The notes under the pieces are model-generated. The model had not been told where the DNA came from. It saw only the letters and a list, made by a program, of their open reading frames with translations, and did no database searches. 64,000 bases of DNA from Atriophallophorus winterbourni (lineage: Eukaryota; Platyhelminthes; Trematoda; Plagiorchiida; Microphallidae): the NCBI GenBank assembly GCA_013407085.1, contig JACCGJ010004943.1:62001-126000 (forward strand). Reading direction: 5' to 3'. Shown in pieces: positions 1 to 11,511 of the stretch. How positions within the stretch are numbered: the first letter of the stretch is position 1; each line of letters begins with the position of its first letter. The position numbers and the translations under genes were made by a program.

Positions 1-3000
1 AATGAAAAGTATTAAATATCCTTTAATTTTGGAATACCATTCGTATACTTATTGAAAATATTATTGCAAAACGTAATGCAAAACACACGAGTTTTAAATG
101 GTAAAACTCCAAATTATTTTCTCCTAATACTTCTTCGTTAGGAAAAGTTTTAAGAATTTATCCCTATGAAACCCGCTGTGATAATTTAAGGAATAAAGTG
201 CCAAAATTAAAAAATGAGATTATGGTAAAATGATTGTTTCCAATTGTTGTCGATATTTTTCAAACACTATAAGTAAAGGTGTAACACATGTTTCTTACAA
301 AGTCGCCAAACGCGATTTAATCTCCTCACCGCAATTAGTTTTGTAAAAACAATATGTTCTTCTCACTACTAGTTTCTATATTTTTATAAGTTAAAATGTA
401 AACATACTCCGTGTACGGGTGGGCAACCCAGTTTGTAACGTGTTTAAAAAAACAAAGTATCAGGCTCACCATATTGAAATCGCACGACCCGAAAGCAAAA
501 ATAAAAGGGATCAAATATCCTCGTTACTAAGATTAGAATTCCAGAATTTATAAAAATATTAGTGCAAAACGTACACAAAATACCGCGTTTTGAGAGTCAA
601 AACTCAAAATAATTTTCTCTAATACTCCTCCGTAAGCAGAAGTTTTTATGAGTTGAGCCCTATAAAAGCCACCTTGAAAATGTGCGAAATAAGAAGCCAC
701 AACCAAAAAACTCAAATTTTTGTAAAATGATTATTTTAATTTTTGTCGAAATTTATCAAACACCAGAATTATGTGCCTAACACGTTTTTCTCACAACACT
801 CACCATAGCCAATTTAATCTTCTCACCACAACTGGTTTTGTGAACACAATATACTCTTTCCACTATTAGTTTCTATATTGTAGTTAAGTTAAAATTTAAG
901 CATTTTTCTTGTACCATTCAGCACCCCAGTTTGTTCAGGGATTATATACTCAAAATTTCCAGGCTCATCACATCGAAAACATAGGAACAAAAAACACAAA
1001 TGAAAGGGATTAAATATTTTTGAAATTGGGATTGGAAACCTAATTTTAAGCAATTTTAGTGCAAAACGTACGCCAAAAATACCGCATTTGAAATCTCAAA
1101 TCTCACTTTTTTATTCTAAATCTCGTTCATAAGGAGAAATTTCTACGAGTTTATTTCCATGAAACCGATTTTGAAAATTCGCATAATAAGGTGCCAAAAT
1201 AAAAAAACAGATTTATGTAAAATGATTTTTTCTATGTTTGTCGAAATTTGTCACACACCAGAAATAATGGTGGAACACATTTTGCTCACAACGCTCGCTA
1301 GAGAAGATTTGATCCATTCGCCGCAACTAGTTTTGTGGACAAAATAATTGCTTCTCACTATTAGCGTCTGTATTATCCATAATTTGAAATTTGAATATAT
1401 ATTTTTGTGGAACATTAGGTACCCCAAAGTTTAAATGGTTTGAAAACACAAATAATCAGGCTGAAAACATCGTACCAAGAAGAACATAAAGGGAAATATG
1501 AAAAGGATTAAATATCCTTCAAAAAGGGATTAATAATGCTATATGTATTTAAAATATTAGTGCATAACTTACAAAAAAGTACCGCCTTTAAAGTGTCAAA
1601 ACTGACAATTATTTGCTCATGATTCTATTCCGTTGGGAGAATTTTTCACGAGTGTAGCCCTATGAAAGCCACCTTCAAATGTGCGGAATGAGTTGTGAAA
1701 AATTAGAAAAAACTCAAATTTTTTTAAAAAGATTTTTTCAGTCGTTGTCAAAATTTGTCAAGCACCAGAAGTCAGGGTCTAGCACATTTTTCTCACAGCG
1801 CTCGCCAGTGAAGATTTAATCTCCTCACAACAACTGGTTTTGTAAACACAAAATGTTTTTTCACTATTAGTTTCTATATTATTCATGAGTAGAAATTTGA
1901 ACATATTTTCGTGTACCATTTGGCACCATTGTTTGTAAAGGTTTTATTACTGAAAGTATCATGCTCAACACGGGAAAACGGATGACCAGAAAGCAAAGAT
2001 GAAAAAGATTGAATATCCCCGAAATTGTGATTTAAATTCATAAATTAATTGGAAATATAAGTGGAAAACGTACACTAAAAATACCGCCTATCAAGTGCCG
2101 AAACTTACAATTATTTCTTTCGTTAGAAGAATTTTTCACGAGTTTAGCCCTATAAGAGTCACTTTGAAAATGTGCTAAGTATGGTGCAAAAATTGAAAAA
2201 ATCAGATTTTTGTGAAATGGTATTTTCAATTCTTGTCGAAATTTGTCAAACACCAGAAGTTATATTTTACCACATTATGCTCACGGCACTCGTCAAAAAA
2301 GAATTAATCTTCTTACCACAACTAATGTTGTAATCACAAAATTACCATCTCACTATTATTTTCTATGTTATTTTTGAGTAAAAATGTAAACAAATTTGCG
2401 TTTACCGTTAGGCCCCTTTTTTGTGAAGGGATTACAAACTCAATGTTTCAGGCCAACATCATGGAAACTGGCGTACTATCAAAAAAATGAGAAGGATTAA
2501 ATATCCTTTAAATTAAGATTACCATTTCTAAATTTAATATGGATAATAATGTAAAACTGACACCAAAATACCGCGTTTTATGTGTCATAAGTCACCATTA
2601 TTTTCTCCTATTCACGAGTTGAGACGTATGGGACACACTTCAAATATGTGCGGAATAATGTGCACAAATAAAAAAGTACCGCATTTGAAGTGTCAAAACT
2701 TACAATTATTTTCTCCTAATGCTTTCCCGTTAGAGGAATTTTTTACGAGTTTAGCCCAATGAAACCCAATATGAAAATCTGCAGAATAATTGTCCAAAAT
2801 TAGAAAATTTAGATTTTTGTGAGATTATTTCGTCAATTTTTAAAAGCAGTAATATTCTAACACACTATGCTCACAAAGCTCGCCAGAGAAGATTTATTCT
2901 CCTCATCACAAATGGTTTTGGTGAACAGTATATATTTTCCTTTACCTATTAGTTTTTACATTATTTATAATTGAAAATTTTAACATATATTTGGGTACCA

Positions 3001-6000
3001 ATAGTCACCCTAATGAATAAAATTGAAATTACAATTAAAGTTTTAATTAGAAATCTTTGTGCCAAACTTATATCCAAAATAACGCGTTTTATGTGTAAAA
3101 ACTCCCAATTATTTTCTCATAATAATCCCTGGTAGGAGAATTATTTACGAGTTAATTTCTATGAAACCGACATTGACAATGTGTGTAATAAGGTGCTAAA
3201 ATTGAAAACATCAGATGTTTGTAAAATGATTTTTTAAATTTCTGTCGAAATTCGTGAAACATCAGAAGTCAGGATCTTACACATGATGCCTACAGATCTC
3301 GCCAGAGAAGATTTAATTTCCTCATCACATCTAGTTTTGTGAACACACTTCTTCTCACTAATAGTTTCTATATTATTTATAAGTGGAAAGTTCATCATGT
3401 TATCGTGTACTAGTAGGCAGCTCAGTGTGGAAGGTGTTTAAAAACACATATTATCTGGCACACAATCTGGAAACCAAGGGACCCGGAAACAAAAACGATA
3501 CATATTAAATATTATTGAATTTGTGGTTATTATTCCTAAATGTATCAACATTATCAGTGTTAAACTTACATCAAAAATACCTCATTTTCAGTGTCAATAC
3601 GCACAAATATTTTCTAATAATACTTCCCGCTTTGAGAAATTTTCACGAGTTCGTCCTTGTGAAACTCACTTCCAAAATGTGCGGAATATATATTCAAAAT
3701 TAAATAAAAATATAATTTCGGAAAATGATTTGTTCATCTTTGTCGAACTTCTTCAAACTTCAGCAGTGAGTGTCTTACACATTTTGCAAACAACGCTAGC
3801 TAGAGGTGATATAATCTGCTTAACACAACTGGTTTTGTGAACACAATATTTTCTTCTCACGATTAGTTTCTATATTATTCACAAGTGGAAATTTCAACAT
3901 CTTTTCGTGCACCATTAGGCACCTCAGTTTGTGAAGGGTTTGAAAACATATAGTATGTGTCTCACAACATCCAAACCGGCTGACAAAAAAGGAAAAATAA
4001 AATGGATCATATATCCTCGAAATTGCGATTAACATTCCTGGATTTATTACAAAATATTAGTGTAAAACGTACAACGAAAATTTCGCGTTTTGAGTGCTGA
4101 AAGTCAACCGTTAGCAGAATGTTTTACAAGATTAGCCCTATGAAACCTACTTCGATAATTTGCGAAATAACTTGCCATAATAAAGAACTCAGATTTTTGT
4201 GAAATAATTTTTTTGAAATTTTGTCGAAATTTGTCAAACAACATAAATAATTATCAAACACATTTTGCTAACATCGCTCGCCGGGTGAAATTTCATCTCC
4301 TCACCACAACTGTTCTCGTGAACATAATATTTTTTCTCACTATTAGTTTCTATTTTATTTATGAATTGAAATTTGAACATATCCTTGTGTATCTTCAGGC
4401 ACCGCATTATGTAAATTGTTTTAAAACACAAAGTATCAGTCTCACAACCTCAAAACCAGATGACCAGAAAGCAACATTAAAAGAGATTGAATATCCTTGA
4501 ATCTTAGATTAATATTCCTAAATTAATAATCAAATATTAGTGTAAAACCTGCACCAAATATTTTGCGTTTCAGGTGTTAAAGTCGCAATTTCTTTCTCCT
4601 GATACACACCCGTTAGTTATATGTTTTACGTATTTGGCCATAGGAAACCTACTTCAAAAATTTGCGGAATAAAGAGCCAAAATTAAAAAAATCAGATTTT
4701 TGTAAAATTGTTTTTTTAATTGTTGTCAAAGTTCGTCAAACACCAGAACTTATTTTCAAACATATTTTTCTTACAACGCTTGCCAGGAAAACTTAATCTC
4801 GTCACACAACTGATTTTGTAAACGAAATAATTTCTTATCACTATTAGTTTCTGTTTGTAATGTGTAAATGGTGTGAAAACACAAAGGTTCAGGCTCACTA
4901 CATGGGAACCGAAAAAGCAAAAATGAAAATGATTAGATATACTTCAATTAAGGATTAAAATTCCTATCCTTAATTACACCAAAAATACCGAGTTTCATGT
5001 GTTAAAACTCACAATTACATTCGTTTGATACTTTCTCGATAAGAGAATTTTTACAAGTTTATTTGTATGAAACCCACTTTAGAAGTTTGCTGAATAAGTT
5101 GCCAAAATAAAAAAACTCATTTTTTTGAATGATTTTTTTGTCGAAATTTGTCACACATTAAAAGTAATGTCTAACACATTTTGCTCCCAACATTCGCTTG
5201 ACTATATTTATTCTACTCACTACAACAGGTTTTGTGAAGACAATATTCTATTTACACTATTATTTTCTGTATTATTTATAAGTGAAATTTTAACATATTT
5301 TGGTGTAACATTAGGCACCTAGTGTGCCAAGAGTTTAAAAACACTAAGTATTAGGCTCACCCCATCAAAACTGAAGCACCAATAAGCAAAAATGATAAGA
5401 ATAAATTATCCTCAAAATTGTGATTGAAATTTCTGAATTTATTAACAATATTAGTGTAAATCTAACAGTAAATTACCGCCTTTCAAGTTTCAAAACTCCT
5501 AAAACTCTCTTTTTAGGAGAATGTTTTACGAGAGCAGCCCTATGAACTTTGAAAATAGGCGGAATAAATGTCAAACATGCTAAACTCAGATTTTTGAAAA
5601 AAGATTTTTTTTTACTTCAAAACATTTTGCTTACAACGCTCGTCAGAGAAGATTTAATCTCGTTACACATCTGGTTTTGTGAACGCAATATTTTTTCCTT
5701 GATATTTGATTTTATATTATGTATAAGAGGGAATTTTAGCATATTTTCGTCTACCCATGTGCACCTCAGTTTGTGACGGGTTTCACAACACATGGCATCA
5801 GACTCACAAAATCGAAACCAGAGGACCAGAAAGCTTAAACAAAGAGGATCAAATATCCTAGAATTAGAAACAAAATTTATTGAAACATATTTGAGTAAAA
5901 CGAACAACAAAAATACCGCGTTTAATGTGTAAAAACTTACAATCACTTTTTCCTAATAGTCCCCTGATTTGAGAATTTTTTACGAGTTTATCCCTATGAA

Positions 6001-7518
6001 ACCCAATTTAAAAATCTGCGGAATATGTTGCCAAAACTAAGAAACTCTGATTTTTGTAAAATGATTTTTTTCAATTTTTGTCGAAATTTTTTAATAACCA
6101 GAAGTAAGGGTCTAACACATTTTCCTTACAACGCTCGCAAGAAGAGATTTAGTGTTGTTTAGCAACTGGTTTTGTAAAGACAATATTATGTTCTCTCTCT
6201 TAGTTTCTATATTATTTATACGTAAAAATGTGAACATATTTTCCTGTAATATTAGGCACCGCATTTTGTAAATGGTTTGAAAACACAAGTTATCAGGTTT
6301 AAAACATGAACCAAAATTACCGGGTTTTAAGTGCTAAACTCACAGTTATTTTCTCTTGATGCTTTCCCGTTAGAAGAAGTTTTTACAAGTTTAGCCCAAT
6401 GAAACCGAATATGAAAATTTGCAGAATAATTGTCCAAAATTAGCAAACTCAGATTTTTTAAAAATGTTTTTTTCAATTTTTAAAAGCAGTAATATTCTGA
6501 GACTCTGCTCACAAAGCTCTCCAGACAAGATTTATTCTCCTCACCACAACTGGTTTTGGTACACACGATATTTTCTTCTAACTATTAGTTTCTGCATTAT
6601 TTATATTTGGAAATTTTAACATATATTCGAGCACCATTAATCAACCCAGTGATTAAAATTGAAATTAAAATTAAAATTTCAATTAAAAATCTTTGTGCAA
6701 AATTTATACCTAAAATAACGTGTTTTATGTTTTAAAACTCACAATTGTTTTCTCATATCAATCCCCGGTAGGAGAATTATTTACGAGTTAATTTCAATAA
6801 AACTGACTTTAACAATGTGCGGAATAAGGTGCTAATACTAAAAACCTCCGATTTTTGTAAAATGATTTTTTTCAATTTTTGTTGAAATTTCGTCAAAAAA
6901 AAGAAGTTAGGGTCTAACACATGATGCTCACAAATCTCGCCAGAGGAGACTTAATCTCGTCATAACATCTGGTTTTGTAAATACAATATTTTATTTTGAG
7001 TATCAGTTTCTATATTATATATAAGTGAAAAGTGTAACATATTTTCGTGTACCAGTACGCAGCTCAGTGTGTAAAGTGTATTGAAACATAGTTTCTGGCA
7101 CACAAATTGGAAACCGCTAGACATGAAAGGAAAAATGATAAGTATTAAATATTATCGACTTTAGGGTTTTCATTCCTAAATTAACATTATTAGTGTTCAA
7201 CTACCACCAAAAATACCGCATTTTGAGTGTCTATACTCACAATTATTTTACCCTAATACGTTTCGCTTAGAAAATTTTTTACGAGTTCAGCCCAATGATA
7301 CTTACTTTGAAAATGTGCGGAATATTTGAATTGAAATTGAAAAAAATTAAAATTTCAAAAAATATTTTATATACTTTCGTCGAAATTATTCGAACACCAT
7401 CAGTAACTGTTTAACACATTTTGCAAACAACGCCAGCCAGAGGTGATTTATTCTGCTTAACACAACTGATAATAAGAAGACAATATTTTGTTCTCATAAT
7501 AAGTCTCTATATTTCAAG
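1..7518 (+). repeat. Satellite A, block 1 (about 500-bp monomers)
   Basis: Roughly 15 diverged head-to-tail monomers with a spacing of about 490-505 bp, judged from the recurring landmark CACATTTTGCTCACAACGCT followed by an ACAACTGGTTTTGTGAACAC segment. Each monomer also carries a segment like AAAATACCGCGTTTTAAGTG and one like CCACATCGAAACCGGAGGAC. Two inverted repeats recur in most copies (see findings). A higher-order repeat is visible: the monomers at 2719-3875 match those at 6360-7518 better than their neighbours, an offset of about 3.64 kb. Short ORFs here fall at random frames and do not persist between monomers, so I call no gene. Confidence 0.9.
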
Positions 7519-7556
7519 GTAGAATACCATTCCGAAACGCCAAAATCTCACCAGGA

Positions 7557-7599
7557 GCACAGGACCGGTTTGGAGGTTTTTGCCTCTCATCAGCTATGC
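7557..7599 (-). ncRNA. Hammerhead ribozyme, array unit 1 (core mutated)
   Basis: Read on the minus strand: stem I strand GCAUAG, core CUGAUGA, stem II GAGG/CCUC with a CAAAAA loop, then CAAA where GAAA is required, then ACCGGU and the GUC cleavage triplet followed by CUGUGC, which re-pairs with GCAUAG (six pairs, one G-U). The predicted cut is between plus-strand positions 7562 and 7563. The G-to-C change in the invariant GAAA should abolish activity. Confidence 0.75.
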
Positions 7600-7813
7600 G
7601 TATCCGATGGACTTTTCGCGTTTCGAACTAGTATTTGTGTAGACGGATGGCGCAATGCGAATCGAAGTTCTCGTCTACTTGCTACTTAATAAGTAGCTGA
7701 AGGGACTAAACTAAGCCCCAACTGATCGAACGGCAGATTGCCGCGAGGTTTATTACAACCGCAAGATAGTGCGAAGTAGAATACCATTCCGAAACAATAA
7801 AATCTCACCGGAA

Positions 7814-7856
7814 GCACAGGACTGGTTTCGAGGTTTTTGCCTCTCATCAGCTATGT
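7814..7856 (-). ncRNA. Hammerhead ribozyme, array unit 2 (core intact)
   Basis: Minus strand: ACAUAG, CUGAUGA, stem II GAGG/CCUC, GAAA, stem III segment ACCAGU, GUC, CUGUGC. Both invariant core blocks are present. Stem I has five pairs with the outermost pair lost (A opposite C). The stem III segment has lost the perfect ACCGGU palindrome seen in unit 4. Predicted cleavage is between plus-strand 7819 and 7820. Confidence 0.8.
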
Positions 7857-8070
7857 GTAACCGCTGGACACTTCGCGTTTCGAACTATTATTTGTGCAGA
7901 TGGATGGCGCAATGTGAACTGAAGTTCTCGTCTACTCTCTACTTTATGAGTAGCTGAAGGGACTAAACTAAGCCCCAACTGATTCAACGGGTTATTGCTG
8001 CGAGGGTTATTACAACCGCTGGATAGTTCAAAGTAGAATACCATTCCGAAACGCTAAAATATCACCGGAA

Positions 8071-8113
8071 GCACAGGACCGATTCCGAGGTTTTTGCTTC
8101 TCATCAGCTATGC
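8071..8113 (-). ncRNA. Hammerhead ribozyme, array unit 3 (core mutated)
   Basis: Minus strand: GCAUAG, CUGAUGA, GAAG/CCUC (one mismatch in stem II), GGAA in place of GAAA, AUCGGU, GUC, CUGUGC. Position and spacing match the other units exactly, but a core base and a stem II pair are altered, so this copy is probably inactive. Predicted original cut is between plus-strand 8076 and 8077. Confidence 0.75.
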
Positions 8114-8327
8114 GTATCCGCTGGACTCTTCGCGTTTCGAACTAGTATTTGTGTAGATGGATGGCGCAATGCGAATCGGAGTTCACGTCTACTCGCTACT
8201 TTATTAGTAGCTGAAGGGACTAAACTAAGCCCCAACTAATCGAACGGCGTATTGCCGCGAGGTTTATTACAACCCTAGGATAGTTCGAAGTAGAATACCA
8301 TTCCGAAACGCTGAAATCTCACCGGAA

Positions 8328-8370
8328 GCACAGGACCGGTTTCGAGGATTTTGCCTCTCATCAGCTATGC
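8328..8370 (-). ncRNA. Hammerhead ribozyme, array unit 4 (core intact)
   Basis: Minus strand: stem I GCAUAG with CUGUGC (six pairs, one G-U), core CUGAUGA, stem II GAGG/CCUC with loop CAAAAU, core GAAA, stem III ACCGGU, cleavage triplet GUC. ACCGGU is its own reverse complement with no loop, so a monomer cannot close stem III, but two molecules, or two adjacent units, could pair over six bases as a double hammerhead. Predicted cleavage is between plus-strand 8333 and 8334. Confidence 0.85.
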
Positions 8371-8598
8371 GTATCCGCTGGACTCTTCGCGTTTCGAACT
8401 AGTATTTGTGTAGATGGATGGCGCAATGCGAAACGAAGTCCTCGTCTACTCGCTACTTTATAAGTAGCTGAAGGGAGGGACTATCGAACGGCGTATTGCC
8501 GCGAGCCGAAGTAGAATACCAACTGATCGAACGGCGTATTGCCGCGAGGGTTATCACAACCCCAGGATAGTTCGAAGTAGAATACCAATGCGAATCGC

Positions 8599-9300
8599 AT
8601 GCCGCCTGAAGGAAGTTATAAAAGAGCACGTAGCATTCTTGAGGAAATGTTTGGCCTACCTCATGTTGTTGCACGCTCGTTATTGAACGAGATGTTAAGT
8701 GAAGCAACACGGGTAATAAACACTTCCGATATTCTGTCAAACCTCGCCTTGAGGAAAACTGCCAAATTGCTTTGAAGCAAATGGGTTGTGAAGCAGATTG
8801 GAATCATGTAACCACCTCGGAAGGCTTTGTCAAGTGTCCACCTGTCGATTTACAGCATCAGTGAGTCACATTTGAGCACCTGACACAATTTGTGTCACGG
8901 CGTGCACGTATCGCAAGGAGCAGGTTTGGGCAGCTGCTTGAAACAACAAGGTCAAACACGCATCATTAATCACCTCGTGCATACCCAAATGCGAGGAGTA
9001 GTTTTCAAGCCACTGAGAAAAGAACTGTTTCTGTTACTACAAGTGATGTAAGGCCTAGCATGAAATGTTGCATTTGCCAGGCATCTCATGAGTGAGTTAC
9101 AAAATTGTCCGAAATTTATCGAATCGGATGTCAAGTCGCGCTAAGAAATCGCCAGGCGAACCTCTGTTTGATTCTTATGTCTGTGACCGTCACATGGCGC
9201 TGTGTCATGTAAATACAAGCCGTGGTGCACTGCCGAAAATTGCGGTAAACGACACCACACACTTCTACACTACAACCACGCTGCAGAGAAACCGTCCACG
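8599..9300 (+). pseudogene. Pao/BEL Gag relic with zinc-knuckle region
   Basis: From an ATG at 8599 there are 58 codons with the Pao/BEL Gag signature FGLPHVVARS before a TGA at 8773-8775. The reading continues in shifting frames to a Cys/His-rich segment. A CCICQASHE block lies at 9066-9092; a 2-nt shift near 9093 is followed by a stretch with NCPKFIES and DVKSR and then a CKYKPWC / CGKRHH cluster near 9208-9260. This resembles the C-terminal zinc-finger part of Pao-family Gag, which in intact elements packages RNA. Several stops lie inside, so no full Gag can be made. Confidence 0.8.
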
Positions 9301-9330
9301 AATATTCACTGCAGCCATGCGGCATTCAGT

Positions 9331-9486
9331 GCCAAAGTGTTCTTAGGTTCTGTACTCATCAAGATCGAGACTCCAAATGGGCGTATAAATGCAGTTGCCT
9401 TCTTGGATAAGGGCTCTGATACCACTGTGATTACTAATGACTTCGTTGAACAGAACAGGATGCCTATAAGTCCTGCGCAAGTTTAA
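9331..9486 (+). pseudogene. Pao/BEL aspartic protease relic
   Basis: The reading frame from 9202 to 9486 runs on from the Gag zinc-finger region and contains AFLDKGSDTT (near 9400-9430). This matches the Pao-family protease active site, where D-x-G-S is usual. In intact elements this domain cleaves the Gag-Pol polyprotein. A stop at 9484-9486 ends the frame where intact relatives continue toward reverse transcriptase; the same frame resumes at 9625. Confidence 0.75.
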
Positions 9487-9624
9487 TTGATCACTTTGGG
9501 TCATCAGCATGAACTTACTTGTTCTCGTTTGAAATTTGAAATACACTCGTTTGACGGCAGTCAAGTAATCCACGTCCCTGAGGCTTACACAGTGGAAACG
9601 TTGCCGCGTGTATCACAATGACCA

Positions 9625-10860
9625 ATGTTAGCCTTGAGTGAACGGCCCGTATACTTGAAAGACGTTGACTTCCTTGATGTTAGTGATCAGCTTGAGACTG
9701 TGCTCATAGGCTGTGATGTCCCTAAAGCACATTGGGCGTTGAAACAGCGCTTAGGAGGCAGGCGCCGTACATTTGCAACCAAAACGCTGTTAGGCTGGAT
9801 TTTGCAAAGGCCGGCATGCCAAACTTCAAAGGATATCTTGTGTTTGAATTCTTCTTTGGAGCAAGGGTCCATTGATGAATGTGTCAACCGTCTGTACAAG
9901 GCAGAATTCGCAGACATATCCGCTGAAAAAAATGAACGGTCGCGCGATGACGAAAATGCTTTGTCGCTCGTAAGAGGATCAAAAATTATCGACGGTCATT
10001 TTCGGGTACCGCTACATTGGAAGCCTGATAAAAGCAAACTCACAACAAATTATTCGTCAGCTGAAAGGCGCTTAAGCAACTTGCGGCGTCGATTTGAACG
10101 CGATAGTGTTTTGTTCGAGCGTGACAGCAAGGTTATGGCACATCATTTGGAGATTGGTTATATCGAACCCGTTCTGAATAATGCCACGGAGAATATTGTT
10201 TGGTATTCGCCTCACCATCCGGCTTTCAATCCTAAGAAACCGGAAAAGCTAAGAGTAGTTTTTGATTGTGCAGCTAAACACAATGGTGTGTCGTTGAATG
10301 ATGTACTATTTTAAGGACCAAATTTGACAACAAATTTGGTCGACGAATTGCTGCGCTTTCGATTACATGTATATGCTGTTGCTGCTGACATCGAATAGAT
10401 GTTCCTCCAAGTCAAAATGCCAAACTATGATAGAGGCGCACTTAGAATTCTCTGGTGGGAAGATAATGATATTCGGGGTTCCAATAAAAAAATTAGGATG
10501 ACAGTTTATCCCTTTGGGGTAACGTCGTCCCCATTTTGCGCTACGTTTGCACTGCGTAAAACGGTCGAGGATTTCAGTCATTCATTTGAAGAAGGAATTA
10601 GGAATTATGTCTCGAAAAATGTTTAAGTTGATGATTGTTTAGTATCATTGCCTACTCAGGAGGAAGCGTAGTCCTTGATGAGGCAGTTGTCATCCTTGTT
10701 ACGAATGGGAGGTTTTCGTTTGACAAAGTGGATTTCCAATTGACGTATCTCACTTGATGATGTGCCTGCGGATGACCGCGCACCCAACGTACGAGCCATG
10801 AGCCATGATAAGCTACCGATGGAAATAATGCTGGGTGTTAAATGGGATGCAGCCACAGAC
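9625..10860 (+). pseudogene. Pao/BEL reverse transcriptase relic, catalytic YVDD broken
   Basis: A long open stretch (9625-10314) covers the linker and the N-terminal part of the reverse transcriptase, with a segment typical of the family (HHPAFNP, LRVVFDCAAK). After stops at 10314 and 10398 the palm continues with the FLQVKM and YPFGVTSSPF blocks. The catalytic YVDD motif falls at 10624-10635, but the tyrosine codon has become TAA, giving stop-V-D-D, followed by CLVSLPT. Further stops follow near 10668 and 10741. The frame is the same throughout. The enzyme would copy element RNA into DNA in an active relative; here it is dead. Confidence 0.9.
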
Positions 10861-11500
10861 GAATTTGCGTTTGATCTGAAACTTGCAAAACGCTCAACAA
10901 CGAAACGAAGTTTATTGTCAGTAGTCAGTGGTTTGTATGATCCACTTGGCTTGATGAGTCATTGGATTTTCCCTGGAAAGGAATCGCTACAACGTTGTTG
11001 CAGAAAACCTTTGGGTTGGGACGAACCGATGTGTGATGATTTTCAGCTAGTGTACGACAAGTGGATCAACAGCATGCATTCGATCATTGAGTTACGTGTT
11101 CTACGACGCATTTGCGAAGTAAATGAAGGTTTGATGTCCTTAGATCTACACGTCCTCGGTGATGCCTCGGAAATTGGCCATGGTGCCGTTGCATACGGAA
11201 TTTCATGTATGATTCAGTCATGTCGCTGGTTCGTCTCCTATTTTCGAAATCTCGAGTGAATCCCCTGAGAACTGTATTCATTCCTAGGTTGGAATTGCCT
11301 GCAGCGGTTCTTGCGGTACGTATATATTTTATACTAAAATCCACTTTTGGTGGACTAGTTAAAGACATCAACTTTTGGGCTGACTTGATGAATGTTTTGT
11401 ATTTTATTATCAATCGAACTAGTGGCTTCTCAACGTTTGTAGCGAATCGCTTGGCGTTCATACACGAACACACGATACCATGCCAGTGATACCCGTTATA
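10861..11500 (+). pseudogene. Pao/BEL RNase H and connecting region, relic
   Basis: The open stretch 10762-11259 passes from the thumb (LSVVSGLYDPLGL, a well-conserved Pao block) into an RNase H-like segment with VLGDASEIGHGAVAYG near 11150-11200. The frame then shifts near 11205-11225 into an 11205-11489 stretch containing FIPRLELPAAVLAVR, also a conserved Pao block. Intact elements use this domain to remove RNA from the RNA:DNA hybrid. The frameshift and later stops rule out function. Confidence 0.8.
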
Positions 11501-11511
11501 ATCCAGCTGAT

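Larger units (their letters stand above)
7519..8586 (-). mobile_element. Hammerhead-bearing tandem array (retrozyme-like), 257-bp unit
   Basis: Units begin at 7519, 7776, 8033 and 8290, exactly 257 bp apart, each starting GTAGAATACC; a shortened fourth unit and two fragments (8511, 8577) end the array. On the minus strand each of the four units holds a hammerhead motif (CUGAUGA, stem II, GAAA, GUC). Each also has other hairpins, for example GCTACTT-AAT-AAGTAGC in the first unit and a CGGC/GCCG pair. Small tandem units with a hammerhead are the hallmark of animal retrozymes, which make circular RNAs of one unit length; the predicted circle would be 257 nt. A minus-strand GTTCGAAAC resembles a pol III B box, but no A box is evident. 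No ORF is conserved between units. The array abuts a Pao/BEL gag relic directly, and the pattern of decay among units suggests it is old. Confidence 0.8.

Noticed and set aside
7519..8576. The 257-bp repeats as a CRISPR array or as coding repeats
   Set aside because: Units are whole 257-bp copies with no repeat-spacer alternation, the setting is eukaryotic, and frames are not conserved between units.
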